Positions 35,560-43,677 of a stretch of DNA of 64,000 bases are shown here, in pieces (the first letter of the stretch is position 1; the number at the start of each line of letters is the position of its first letter). Made by a program: the position numbers and the translations under genes. Under the pieces are notes generated by a model that did not search any database, had not been told where the DNA came from, and saw only the letters and a program-made list of their open reading frames with translations. This stretch comes from Larkinella rosea (GTDB taxonomy: Bacteria; Bacteroidota; Bacteroidia; Cytophagales; Spirosomataceae): NCBI RefSeq assembly GCF_003858635.1, contig NZ_RQJO01000009.1, positions 930,001 through 994,000 on the forward strand, given 5' to 3'.

Positions 35560-35938
35560 TTCGCTAGGATTCAAAGGGAGTTTGAGATTTTACCCACATC
35601 ACTGTTAGACGAATACAAAACCGTATTTCGGATACAGACCTAAAAAATTATGAACGCTTGAGAGAGCGTAAATAATCAATTTGAAAATTCATCCGTTCGA
35701 CGACGGCAAAGGTCGAACATCCCGGCTGATTGAGAAGCGGTTTCTGGCCGAAAAGTTGGGCGAAAAAGCCGGGCTGATCCAATCAGAAAAATGGTATTAT
35801 CAATTGCATCAGACCTACTACAACATACGGCTTTTAGGGCTGGAATATCAAATGCTCGATTATTCAAAAACACAGCCTTTTTTGATCATGCTGCCGCAGG
35901 CATTAGTTCTAAATAATCGCTGGTCGGAAAAGCCTTAA
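35560..35938 (+). pseudogene. remnant of a Fic-domain protein
   Basis: The clear part is 35681-35938: LKIHPFDDGKGRTSRLIEKR, then FLAEKLGEKAGLIQSEKWYY and LLGLEYQMLDYSKTQPFLIM. This is the Fic core HPFxDGNGR followed by the C-terminal region of a Cytophagales Fic protein. The stretch has no start codon and no upstream N-terminal half; the frames just before it contain stops (for example after RIQT, then after RERK in another frame), so the gene is broken. In the core, Asn of GNGR is Lys (GKGR), a position that normally contacts nucleotide in AMP-transferases. Fic proteins attach AMP or other groups to target side chains. Likely non-functional; it could still be a decayed toxin-antitoxin gene. 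Confidence 0.75.
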
Positions 35939-36014
35939 TTCATTCCGCCAATTCGGATTCGAGCTATTTATAACATTCCGTTACGGGTTGCAGTTATAAT
36001 TGAAAGAATGCCTT

Positions 36015-36455
36015 ATGCCATCCCGTCTACCGTTCCTGAAAGGGCCCATTGTTTCCATTGAAGATGATGAAGATGACCAGTTCTTACTGGCTCAGGTCGT
36101 TAAAAAACTAGGAATTGCGAATGAAGTCCGGTTTTTTACCAACGGTCTGGTGGCTTTGCAGTATTTTGAAACTACCTCTGAGCAACCTTTTCTGATCTTG
36201 TGCGACATTAATTTGCCGATCATGAATGGGCTGGAACTCCGTAAGCGAATCAATCAGAGCGATTACCTGCGCCAGAAATCGATTCCGTTTGTATTTTTGA
36301 CCACGGCTGCCAGCCCCGACATCATCCGGGAAGCGTACAGGGAATCCGTGCAGGGTTTTTTTCAGAAAGCTTCGGATTATGTCAGTTATCAGAATCAGAT
36401 TAAACTCATCTTTGATTACTGGCAAACGAGTCTGCACCCCAACCGATTCGTTTGA
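36015..36455 (+). CDS. single-domain response regulator (CheY-like)
   Basis: 146 residues from the ATG at 36015; a TTG lies five codons earlier. Only a receiver domain: acidic pair in SIEDDEDDQFLL (Asp17/18), phospho-acceptor Asp64 in LILCDINLPIMNGLELRKRI, Thr96/97 in FVFLTTAAS and Lys118 in GFFQKASDYVSY. No output domain and no kinase gene nearby, so it probably takes part in a phosphorelay or acts by protein binding. Bacteroidota genomes contain many such orphan regulators. Stands alone between the Fic remnant and an SGNH hydrolase gene. Confidence 0.9.
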   Translation: MPSRLPFLKGPIVSIEDDEDDQFLLAQVVKKLGIANEVRFFTNGLVALQYFETTSEQPFLILCDINLPIMNGLELRKRINQSDYLRQKSIPFVFLTTAASPDIIREAYRESVQGFFQKASDYVSYQNQIKLIFDYWQTSLHPNRFV

Positions 36456-36685
36456 CCACCGGTTTCAGGAATGGGTTTACTGAAAGTTTCGAAAAAATTA
36501 GTCTGTATTTTTGATTTGATTGCCGTCTAAAGCAATTTACGCACCACACAATTTCCCGTTTAAGTCAACCGTTTATTAAGCGTCAGAAAACCGCAGACCG
36601 GATCCGATTCGTCCAGGCGGTATGTGCTTCATTCAATTTCTCTAGGATTGGGAATGCGGTTTTGAACCAGATCATAACACATAAA

Positions 36686-37363
36686 ATGACCTTTATTTAT
36701 CGTTTCACCGCCCGGTTTAGTCTTATTTTTATCTTAAGTACGGTTTCGGGTTGTAAACTCATCGATAGTGTTTTTCCCAAAGATTCCCATTCGGACGTTA
36801 TTGCGGGCTGGGGCGACAGCCTGACGGAAGGTAGCAACGGCAGCTCCTATTTGCTCGAACTTCAGAAATTAACAAATTACCAGATTTACAACGGCGGAAA
36901 ATCGGGCAACACCAGCTATCAGGTGGCCGAGCGGATGTTGGCCGATAAAGAAAAACATTCCTACAACACCATCATCTGGGTGGGGCGTAACAATTACCTG
37001 GAACCCGACAAAGTGAAGTCGGATATTGCCGCGATGGTCAAAGCACTGGGTCACAAGCGGTATCTGGTTCTGGGGCTTCTCAACGGCAGTTTCGGACCCA
37101 ATGAGGACGTTTTTGGGGCCGGACACGATGCCATTATGAAACTAAACGGCGAATTGTATTCGATTTATGGCGACCATTACGTCAATATTCACGCGTATTT
37201 GTTGTCGCAATATGACCCTACGGATTACCGCGATATTACCGACCACACCGACGACGTCGTGCCCCGGTCGTTGCGGATCGATGCTTTGCACCTCAATGCC
37301 AAAGGCAACCAGAAAGTTGCCGAACGGATCAATCAAAGTCTGAAGGTTTTGACCAATAAATAA
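36686..37363 (+). CDS. SGNH/GDSL hydrolase, lipoprotein
   Basis: 225 residues from the ATG at 36686; an in-frame TTG at 36662 lies eight codons earlier. Type II signal ILSTVSGC (Cys23). SGNH blocks: GWGDSLTEGSNGSS with nucleophile Ser45, the Gly in NGGKSGNTSYQ, Asn in VGRNNY, and the Asp/His pair near 199-202 in RIDALHLNAKGNQKVAERIN. It cleaves ester bonds, perhaps acetyl or acyl groups on glycans or lipids, at the cell envelope. Its neighbour genes give no operon context. Confidence 0.87.
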   Translation: MTFIYRFTARFSLIFILSTVSGCKLIDSVFPKDSHSDVIAGWGDSLTEGSNGSSYLLELQKLTNYQIYNGGKSGNTSYQVAERMLADKEKHSYNTIIWVGRNNYLEPDKVKSDIAAMVKALGHKRYLVLGLLNGSFGPNEDVFGAGHDAIMKLNGELYSIYGDHYVNIHAYLLSQYDPTDYRDITDHTDDVVPRSLRIDALHLNAKGNQKVAERINQSLKVLTNK

Positions 37364-37494
37364 TTCCCTGTTGCACGGCGACTTTCCTCCGAAAATCAGG
37401 TACGGAAAAACACCAAACGGCGCAGGGTAAGCGGGAGTCGCGGGGGCAAGTGACGAGCCGTCTAAAGACCGATCTTAGCTTTTTTACCGATAGC

Positions 37495-37555
37495 CATCCA
37501 AAAACCGCATCAAAACCGCTCGCCGGTAAGATGCGATTTTTGGATGACTTTTTGC
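37495..37555 (+). terminator. hairpin terminator downstream of SGNH gene
   Basis: 16-bp stem CATCCAAAAACCGCAT (37495-37510) with ATGCGATTTTTGGATG (37531-37546), one G-T pair, and a 20-base loop, followed by ACTTTTTG. It lies 130 bases after the SGNH stop and before the MFS gene. The remaining ~300 bases between the two genes hold nothing else I recognise. Confidence 0.6.
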
Positions 37556-37681
37556 TTTGGTAAATCACCGGTTTGTGTTCAAAAAGAAATGTCCCTCAAT
37601 TATCGTGGTTTATCACAATTCGCGAAGGCTTATTTGTCGATTATCTAAAAAAAATACAAATTTGGGAACAATCATAACCGG

Positions 37682-38953
37682 ATGAGCGTCTTTAAGACAG
37701 AACTTCCACCGCAATTTATGACGCGCCGACAGCCTGTTGTCGTCATCCTGATTTTAGGGATATTGACGACGATCAGTCCATTTTCCATCGACATGTATTT
37801 GCCGGGTTTTCCGGCCATTGCCAAAAGTCTGAACACGACCATCGATCAGGTTCAGCTTTCCTTGACGGCTTACCTGATCGGTATTTCATTTGGACAGCTC
37901 CTGTATGGCCCGTTGCTGGATCGCTATGGGCGGAAAATGCCGCTTTACGCGGGTTTGGTGTTGTACCTGACGGCATCGCTGGGTTGCGCACTCACCACGT
38001 CGATTGAAACATTGATTATGATGCGGCTTTTGCAGGCACTCGGCGGATGCGTCGGTTTGGTGGCGGCTCAGGCGCTGGTTCGCGACCTGTTTCCGGTTAC
38101 CCAGACGGCCCAGGTGCTGTCGTTGCTGGTGCTGGTGATGGCGGTTTCTCCCATGATTGCCCCAACCGTGGGCGGGTATACCACCGTTGCGCTCGGCTGG
38201 CATTCGATCTTCCTGATTCTGGCGGCCATCACGGCGCTGATTCTGGTCGCTATCTATTTTGTGTTACCAGACGGAAAAAAAGCCGATCCATCGCTGTCAC
38301 TTCGTCCTAAAGCCGTATTGAGTAGTTTCCTGACGGTTTTAAAACAACCCCAGTTCCTGACCTACACCCTGGTGGCCGGCATCGCAACCTCCGCCCCATT
38401 TGCATATATTGCGGGCTCGCCCGATGTGTTTATGAACCTTTACCACGTGAGCGAGCAGGAGTACGGCTGGATTTTTGCCTTTTTAGCCATTTCCATCATT
38501 GCACCCACGCAATTGAATCACATCCTGCTGAAGCACTTTCGGAACGAACAAATCATTTTCGTTACGCTGAGTTATCAGTCGATTGTCGGACTGCTGATGG
38601 TGTGGGGAACCTGGGCAGGCTGGTTCGGTCCGTATGGTTTGATTGCGGTTTTATTCCTGTTTTTGACCGGACAGGGGTTGACCGGGCCGAATGCATCGGC
38701 GCTTTCGCTGGCCCCCTTTTCGCGCCATGCGGGCAGTGCCGCAGCCTTGATGGGGAGTTTTCGCATGGGCATTGGCGCGCTGGTTTCGGCTGCAGTGAGT
38801 GTATTCCACAATAATACCGCCATTCCGATGGTGGGGACGATGACGGTTTGTGTGGTGAGTGGCCTGGCGATTTACCTGACTGGAAATCGCGTTATTCAAT
38901 ACCGCAACCGGAAATTTGGTCTGGAAGAATCGCTTTCCGAAGTGACGTTATAA
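37682..38953 (+). CDS. Bcr/CflA-type MFS drug-efflux transporter
   Basis: 423 residues with about 12 transmembrane helices. The first one starts PVVVILILGILTTISPFSID and carries the DMYLPGFPAIAKSL signature of the Bcr/CflA subgroup. Between helices two and three is GPLLDRYGRKMPLYAGLVLY, the MFS motif A; RDLFPVTQTAQVLSLLVLVM and AVSPMIAPTVGG follow. It should export drugs such as bicyclomycin-like or chloramphenicol-like compounds, or other small molecules, using the proton gradient. It stands alone, and a strong hairpin terminator follows at 38967. Confidence 0.92.
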   Translation: MSVFKTELPPQFMTRRQPVVVILILGILTTISPFSIDMYLPGFPAIAKSLNTTIDQVQLSLTAYLIGISFGQLLYGPLLDRYGRKMPLYAGLVLYLTASLGCALTTSIETLIMMRLLQALGGCVGLVAAQALVRDLFPVTQTAQVLSLLVLVMAVSPMIAPTVGGYTTVALGWHSIFLILAAITALILVAIYFVLPDGKKADPSLSLRPKAVLSSFLTVLKQPQFLTYTLVAGIATSAPFAYIAGSPDVFMNLYHVSEQEYGWIFAFLAISIIAPTQLNHILLKHFRNEQIIFVTLSYQSIVGLLMVWGTWAGWFGPYGLIAVLFLFLTGQGLTGPNASALSLAPFSRHAGSAAALMGSFRMGIGALVSAAVSVFHNNTAIPMVGTMTVCVVSGLAIYLTGNRVIQYRNRKFGLEESLSEVTL

Positions 38954-38966
38954 ACTCTTTTCCGTG

Positions 38967-39003
38967 AAAAAGCCGTAGAGGATAAACCACTACGGCTTTT
39001 TTA
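38967..39003. terminator. bidirectional terminator
   Basis: 11-bp stem AAAAGCCGTAG / CTACGGCTTTT between the convergent MFS (+) and VOC (-) genes, with A- and T-runs on both sides. Confidence 0.88.
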
Positions 39004-39025
39004 TTTCTGGAATAAATTTGAATGC

Positions 39026-39457
39026 TTAGTTACTGACTGCTGCCGTCGGTTGCTCCTGATTAAGGGCTGCGGGGTCCATCCACATGACTTCCCACAAATG
39101 CCCGTCGAGGTCCTCAAAGCCGTGTCCGTACATGAAGCCCTGATCCTGTTTTTCGTTGGGCGTTTTTCCACCGGCGGCCAGGGCTTTGCTAACCAGATCA
39201 TCGACGGCTTCGCGGCTGTCGGCCGAAAGGCAAATGATCGATTCGGTGGTTTTAGTCGCGTCGGCAAGTTCCTTTTTGGTAAACGACTTGAAGAAGGGCT
39301 CCACCAGCAGCATGACAAAGATGTCTTCGCTAATGATCATGCAGGTGGCTTTTTCGTCCGTAAACTGCGGATTGAACGTGTAGCCGAGGCTGGTGAAAAA
39401 CGCGACAGATTGGTTCAGGTCTTTAACGGGCAGGTTTACAAAAATTTTAGTTGCCAT
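39026..39457 (-). CDS. VOC-family (glyoxalase/bleomycin-resistance fold) protein
   Basis: 143 residues. The vicinal-oxygen-chelate fold: MATKIFVNLPVKDLNQSVAF, then SLGYTFNPQFTDEKATCMII, and DLDGHLWEVMWMDP with the metal-binding Glu at the C-terminal strand. The N-terminal Asn (IFVNLPVKDL) replaces the usual first His ligand, as in many Bacteroidota members that are not true glyoxalases. Function unknown; often near ring-cleaving or detoxification genes. It is a monocistronic gene convergent with the MFS exporter. Confidence 0.88.
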   Translation of the reverse strand: MATKIFVNLPVKDLNQSVAFFTSLGYTFNPQFTDEKATCMIISEDIFVMLLVEPFFKSFTKKELADATKTTESIICLSADSREAVDDLVSKALAAGGKTPNEKQDQGFMYGHGFEDLDGHLWEVMWMDPAALNQEQPTAAVSN

Positions 39458-39640
39458 CGTATTTGAGGTTTAAAGTTTACCTGACAAAAGTACGCGCCTG
39501 CCCTGAAAACCGGGGAGTGCGAATGCGACAAGAAGCGGGTTAAATGCGACTTTTTGCAAGGATTAATTTTTTGAAATTTAACTAACTTTAAAAAGCGCGT
39601 AACTGAAATCCGAACCAATCTGGAAAAGCTCATTTATGCC

Positions 39641-39967
39641 ATGAAAACCGTTCACAAAGTCACGGAAACCACCCAATAGGCACTTTTTTGGGACGAAGAA
39701 TGGTGACGTAAAGCCATTGAAGAATTGGATACCCGAAACATGACACCCGGAGAACGGTTTCAGTTCGCCCGAATCACCGCGATCAATGCAGAAGTGGTTT
39801 ATCCCGAGAAACGGAAAATTGGGAAAGCAACTTTACTCGTAAAAACCGATGCGATTTAGAAAGCACTCAAACGCGGAAAACGTTCGATTGAAGAAATGGC
39901 AGAAGATCACGTAGTTTCACAGGAGTTTGTCATTGACATCCAAAACCGAATTAGTCAAGGTAAATAG
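39641..39967 (+). pseudogene. decayed ORF with three in-frame stop codons
   Basis: One continuous frame of 109 codons from the ATG at 39641 to TAG at 39965 is interrupted by TAG at 39677, TGA at 39704 and TAG at 39857. Between stops the frame reads like protein: RKAIEELDTRNMTPGERFQF, ARITAINAEVVYPEKRKIGK, and KALKRGKRSIEEMAEDHVVS followed by QEFVIDIQNRISQGK. The end resembles the C-terminal tail of Rpn/PD-(D/E)XK-type nuclease-transposase proteins common in Cytophagales, but the evidence is weak. The frame also continues upstream to about 39584. Three stops with otherwise preserved codons imply a recently inactivated gene. Confidence 0.55.
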
Positions 39968-40162
39968 AAGGTAAAATCGCTGAAATGGGGCCTTCTGACA
40001 CTGTCAAACCAGATTGATTTTGTCCGATTAGGCAACTTTTCTCCACCTTTCCTGTAGGCTCTCCCATAAATCGAATCCTCTTCCTGCTCTAATCCAGCCG
40101 TTTTTATTTTATCCGATTATTTAACCACTCATCCCGGTATTTTTGCCAACAAAGTACTATGT

Positions 40163-40194
40163 ATTGCAAGGTACCTTATATTATCCTTACCTTT
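40163..40194 (+). promoter_or_regulatory. Bacteroidota-type promoter (TTG-N21-TACCTTTG)
   Basis: TTG at 40163-40165, 21-base spacer, then TACCTTTG at 40187-40194, an exact TAnnTTTG -7 box. It lies about 80 bases upstream of the ATG at 40274. The rest of the 300-base gap before it has no gene. Confidence 0.6.
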
Positions 40195-40273
40195 GAATCA
40201 TCAAAATAGCCCAATAGATACCGGTTACAACAGCAAACAACAAAGAACAGAATACACACTAACAACAGATACC

Positions 40274-40669
40274 ATGAAAACAGTACTTGCCTCCGCTCTG
40301 ATTGCACTGACTTTTGCCACTTCTTCGATCGCCTTTGCCGACGATAACAGGGAAAACGCCGAGCTGAAATCTTCCTTTCAATCGGCGGTTTATCCCATTG
40401 TCAACACGATGAAGTTGAACATCAATATCAACAAGGCGAAAGAGAGCAAGGTTGCCATTCGATTGATCGACGAAGCGGGGCAGACGCTGACGGTTTTGAA
40501 ATTAGGCCAGGACAACGAGTCGTCGAACATCCGGTTTGATCTGAATAATCTGGAAGACGGCATCTACAAAGTGGAGATTTCCGACGGCATCCGAACAGAA
40601 GTCAAAACCGTTAAAGTGCAAACCGCCACTCCTGTGGCTGAGCCGGTACGTGAAGTGAGTTTGAATTGA
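40274..40669 (+). CDS. small secreted beta-sandwich protein, paralogue 3
   Basis: 131 residues. Signal peptide MKTVLASALIALTFATSSIA with cleavage near FA-DD. The mature part repeats the pattern of the genes at 4121 and 4785: KESKVAIRLIDEAGQTLTVL, IRFDLNNLEDGIYKVEISDG, then TEVKTVKVQ, ending REVSLN. It is a single-domain protein with the architecture of a type IX sorting or DUF3244-like domain and no cargo. It lacks the shared ~80-bp upstream element of the other two, having a plain TAnnTTTG promoter at 40163, so this copy is regulated differently. It is 35 kb away, thus an older duplication. Confidence 0.8.
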   Translation: MKTVLASALIALTFATSSIAFADDNRENAELKSSFQSAVYPIVNTMKLNININKAKESKVAIRLIDEAGQTLTVLKLGQDNESSNIRFDLNNLEDGIYKVEISDGIRTEVKTVKVQTATPVAEPVREVSLN

Positions 40670-40816
40670 TCGGCCGCGAACCTTCACGATTTGATAACCC
40701 GCCGACAGCCGGATACGTGGTACATTTGTATCCTTTCGTATCTCATGTTCATTGGGTATTCTAGACAGTCTGATGGCTTCCGGCAGGTCTGTTTCAATGA
40801 TTTAGATTAGAATCGA

Positions 40817-40850
40817 CAAATCCCGACAGCTTGCCGGGATTTGTTTTTTT
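40817..40850 (+). terminator. rho-independent terminator
   Basis: 9-bp stem CAAATCCCG / CGGGATTTG with a 9-base loop and a following T-run (TTTTTTT). It lies ~150 bases after the small secreted protein, before the convergent gene at 40868. Confidence 0.75.
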
Positions 40851-40867
40851 ACGGTTTTGGAAGGGAG

Positions 40868-41356
40868 TTAGTTTCCGGCGACCCGGTATTGCAGATGCCG
40901 GACCTGGGACTGAAATTCGGCGATGTGTTGGGAAAGCGCGCGAACCGACGCTTTCCGGAGCAGCATTTTCCGGAACACCAGACAATGATTTAACAAAACC
41001 GGTTGATTCACCGTCTGTTTGGCTGAACGAATCCCCGGGCCGGAGGACGATAGCAGCGTCACTTCCTGCGTCTGTTGCCGGATTTGCTCGTTCAGGTCCA
41101 GCAATACGGTTTCGGCTTCTCCGGTCATGACGGCCAGCCGCAGAACACTCACGGACGAATCGAGGGAAGAAAGGGAACGGAGATGGAGTTGTTGAATTCG
41201 GGGGGCGATGGTACGGGATGGCGTGAGTACGGAGGAAACGGGTGCCGCCAGTCCGGAAAATCGCCAGGCGCCCCAGCCGGCCAGAATCATGAGTAAGCCC
41301 AACCAGAATACCTGATTGAGTCGTCGGAGGAGAAGTTCACGCAGAGATTGAGTCAC
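40868..41356 (-). CDS. uncharacterised single-pass membrane protein
   Basis: 162 residues with a GTG start at 41356; the first in-frame ATG is at residue 23. The N-terminus has one transmembrane helix (VFWLGLLMILAGWGAWRFSG), followed by a mostly polar Ser/Gln-rich part that looks coiled (QLHLRSLSSLDSSVSVLRLA, VRALSQHIAEFQSQVRHLQY). Basic residues before the helix suggest the long part is periplasmic. No family recognised. It is a lone gene between a terminator and the histone-like gene. Confidence 0.55.
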   Translation of the reverse strand: MTQSLRELLLRRLNQVFWLGLLMILAGWGAWRFSGLAAPVSSVLTPSRTIAPRIQQLHLRSLSSLDSSVSVLRLAVMTGEAETVLLDLNEQIRQQTQEVTLLSSSGPGIRSAKQTVNQPVLLNHCLVFRKMLLRKASVRALSQHIAEFQSQVRHLQYRVAGN

Positions 41357-41460
41357 GCACGGGGTCAGGATGTTTGCGTAAAGTTCCGAGTTGGAAATGA
41401 CCTCAGCGTGAAGGCAATGTGAACGCTTTGCGAAATTTTTAGAGTGGCGCGTTCAAAGCA

Positions 41461-41490
41461 ATGGCCCGGAAGGAGATTCTCCCGGGCCCT
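41461..41490 (-). terminator. hairpin after histone-like gene
   Basis: GGCCCGG / CCGGGCC stem with a 12-base loop (41463-41488), directly after the stop at 41499 on the minus strand. The U-tract is weak. Confidence 0.5.
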
Positions 41491-41498
41491 TGTTGGCA

Positions 41499-41741
41499 TT
41501 AAGCGAGTGCGATTTCAGGTTTCTTTTTAGCGCCTTTTTTGGCTTTCGCCGGCTTTTCTTTTCCTTGTTTCACTTTCTCCTTTGCTTCTTTTTTGGAAGC
41601 CTTGATTAACTTGGCCGCGAGTTTCTTTGCGGATTGTTCGATCACTTTCTTGATCTTCTTGGTCTGTTCACCCATTCCAGCCAATGCTGATTCAACAGAA
41701 TTGGAAATATCGGTAGCCAGAGCCTTTTTTTTGGCCTTCAT
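41499..41741 (-). CDS. histone H1-like basic protein
   Basis: 80 residues from the ATG at 41741; the open frame starts earlier with residues that look non-native. Very rich in Lys and Ala: MKAKKKALATDISNSVESAL, EQTKKIKKVIEQSAKKLAAK, then a C-terminal AKEKVKQGKEKPAKAKKGAK and a short tail. This is the composition of Bacteroidota histone H1-like or other DNA-binding basic proteins, presumably compacting the nucleoid or binding RNA. Its stop codon is 10 bases from a hairpin. Basic low-complexity makes homology weak, so identity is by composition only. Confidence 0.6.
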   Translation of the reverse strand: MKAKKKALATDISNSVESALAGMGEQTKKIKKVIEQSAKKLAAKLIKASKKEAKEKVKQGKEKPAKAKKGAKKKPEIALA

Positions 41742-41825
41742 ACTGTGTGTTGGTTTTGACGCTAAAACGAGTAGAAAAAATCTACAAACAAATACCAAAA
41801 AAAATGCACAAACAAAAGACTACTG

Positions 41826-42262
41826 TTAAGTTTTTGTTAAGTTTTTGGATAGAAAAAGCGGAAAATCGGGCGCATTGGAGCGACTATTTGCTGGAAACAG
41901 CTGCGGTTTCCACCCCCGGAAGGCGGTTTTTTCGGTAAACGTTCGGTCGTAGCAATCCCGGGCGCGGACCTCAATGGTATGCTCGCCAACCGGCAGATTG
42001 CCCCCGAGTCGGGCTTTCCCAGATGGGAGCGGAGGGTTTGGTACCCATCAGCGGTGGTACGGCAGAGTCGTACCGATACCGCACGCCGGGCAAACCGGGG
42101 TCGGCTTCGTCAACGCACGTCATGAGTTTCGAGTTCCCCTCGCCAATCCGGTATTCCAGCGCGTCGAGCTTACTACCCTGAAAGAAGTTGACATACAGTT
42201 CGTTACGGCCCACCTGACCTTTGGCAATTGCTTTGGGAGTATACAATCCGATCTGGTAGGTT
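41826..42262 (-). pseudogene. frameshifted remnant of metallophosphoesterase C-terminal domain
   Basis: On the minus strand, GLYTPKAIAKGQVGRNELYV, then FFQGSKLDALEYRIGEGNSK and DEADPGLPGVRYRYDSAVPP continue in one frame to about 41985. After a frame change, LGGNLPVGEHTIEVRARDCY and DRTFTEKTAFRGW continue. That order is the C-terminal beta-sandwich of Bacteroidota calcineurin-like phosphoesterases (RLDEL-like, xWxxAR, GxHTIEVRATDxFGRTF). The N-terminal catalytic metal-binding domain is absent and a stop ends the first frame. So it is a dead tail of a phosphoesterase gene. Annotated from pattern, not from a search. Confidence 0.6.
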
Positions 42263-42274
42263 TATCGATTTATT

Positions 42275-42315
42275 AACAAAAGAAACCGCCAAACAGCGCG
42301 CCGGTCGGCGGTTTT
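42275..42315 (-). terminator. hairpin after glycosyltransferase
   Basis: AAACCGCC (42283-42290) pairs with GGCGGTTT (42307-42314). On the minus strand it is followed by a T-rich stretch (TCTTTTGTTAATAA). It ends the glycosyltransferase transcript. Confidence 0.6.
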
Positions 42316-42337
42316 AGGATGATCGTAGATCTTCGAT

Positions 42338-43483
42338 TTAGGAGCCGCTTCCGGCTGCTGAGAGAACCTCGGGGTGTTGGCTGGAGTTGGTTGATTTGGA
42401 TTGAATGGCTCGGTTCATAGCCGCCAGAAACAAATAATACCCTTGCGCGTACCAGGCCCGGAACTGCTCGCTGGTTTCGGTCGAATAGCGGGGAATAAAA
42501 TCAAGTAAAGGGTTCAAGTCAAAGGTGTTCGCTCCAAGGCCAACACCCGCCCGCTCGCCATCCAGGGCGTTGCAGGCCTGTTCGAAATGGTTGGGCTGCG
42601 GAATCATCAGAACGGGTTTACCCATGTAAAAAGCTTCGCAAACCGACTCAAAACCGGCGGTCGTTACAACCGCCCGACAGCCCTGCATGGCGTCCAGAAA
42701 CCGCTGGCCGTTGATGGCGTGGTACGTCAGGGTTTCGTCGATGCGTTCTTCCGTTGCCTGAGTCCCCGAATGAAACACACGAAGCGGGATAGCCGGATGC
42801 TGCCGATGCGCCCGAACGAGCTCAGCAACCAGACCCGGCTGGGTGGTATAGGCCAGAAAAAAGTCGCCCGAGGCCGGTTTCCGATCAAGCACTTCCTGGC
42901 GCAGAAGGGGGGGCACTACCCGCAGACGACTGCCCGGAACGTCGGGTTGCTGGTCGAACGACAAGGCCAGCATTTCGCGGGCTCCCCAGGCCGTGAAACG
43001 GGAAGTCAGTTTGAATAGCAGCCGGTCCATGTACTGACCCGCCGGAAATTGAAACTGCGGGTGGAAAGCCAGATATTGATGTGCTACGCAAATCATGGGT
43101 ACCGATGGCCGGTAAAAACCGTACGTCAAACCGCCCAATAGCTCGTAAAAATTGACCACCAGATCCGGTTTTTGGGATTCGATTACATCCCGAATCTGGC
43201 GGATGCTACGCCGGTAGGTGCGCGCATTCAGGAGTGCTTTCCAGGTGGTTTTGGAGGGTTGGAGTGCGTTGGTCCGGGTGTGATAGACCAGACCGGGACT
43301 GGGTAAAGGCGTGATCGGAGCCGGAAACTGTTCGCTGAAAAAAGTAGGTGTCGGGCGGTTGTGGGTGACGCCAACCAGGGCGCCAATGACTTCATGTCCG
43401 GCGGTTTCGACCAGTTGCGCCAACGACAGTGCCTGCGTCAAATGACCGCGACCTTCGCCCTGTACCAAAAACAAAATGCGCAT
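42338..43483 (-). CDS. GT28/MurG-like glycosyltransferase
   Basis: 381 residues. The N-terminal Rossmann half starts MRILFLVQGEGRGHLTQALS with the GEGRGH motif of GT28/MGT-type enzymes; the middle has VVNFYELLGGLTYGFYRPSV; the C-terminal donor-binding half has AVVTTAGFESVCEAFYMGKP, VLMIPQPNHFEQACNALDGE and a GLGANTFDL tail. These are the conserved acidic and Pro motifs for UDP-sugar binding in GT28-like enzymes. Likely transfers a sugar to a lipid or small acceptor. No other cell-wall or exopolysaccharide genes sit beside it, apart from the divergent GH1 gene 190 bases away. Confidence 0.88.
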   Translation of the reverse strand: MRILFLVQGEGRGHLTQALSLAQLVETAGHEVIGALVGVTHNRPTPTFFSEQFPAPITPLPSPGLVYHTRTNALQPSKTTWKALLNARTYRRSIRQIRDVIESQKPDLVVNFYELLGGLTYGFYRPSVPMICVAHQYLAFHPQFQFPAGQYMDRLLFKLTSRFTAWGAREMLALSFDQQPDVPGSRLRVVPPLLRQEVLDRKPASGDFFLAYTTQPGLVAELVRAHRQHPAIPLRVFHSGTQATEERIDETLTYHAINGQRFLDAMQGCRAVVTTAGFESVCEAFYMGKPVLMIPQPNHFEQACNALDGERAGVGLGANTFDLNPLLDFIPRYSTETSEQFRAWYAQGYYLFLAAMNRAIQSKSTNSSQHPEVLSAAGSGS

Positions 43484-43677
43484 AAGCGAATGAGTGAGTG
43501 GTTTTTCGAAAGCGAAGCTACGTTTCAGGTATTACATGAATTTTACGGTCAGATTACCGATCGGCGGACTTTGGGCGGTTTTTAAGAATTTCCTTAACAC
43601 TTTCATAATAAACCTCTTTACGGGTTGCTGATGGAAACGCGCTAACTTTCCGCGTTCAATTTGTCCTTTGTACGCTG

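Noticed and set aside
35681-35938. Complete short Fic gene
   Set aside because: No proper start codon, missing N-terminal half, stops upstream.
39704-39706. TGA as possible selenocysteine or recoding codon
   Set aside because: Two other in-frame stops are TAG, and no selenocysteine insertion element or related gene was seen; pseudogene is simpler.
40274-40669. Shared ~80-bp element upstream of paralogue 3
   Set aside because: I looked for the AAAAGTGAT and CCGACCTTTG blocks before 40274 and did not find them; a plain TAnnTTTG promoter is there instead.
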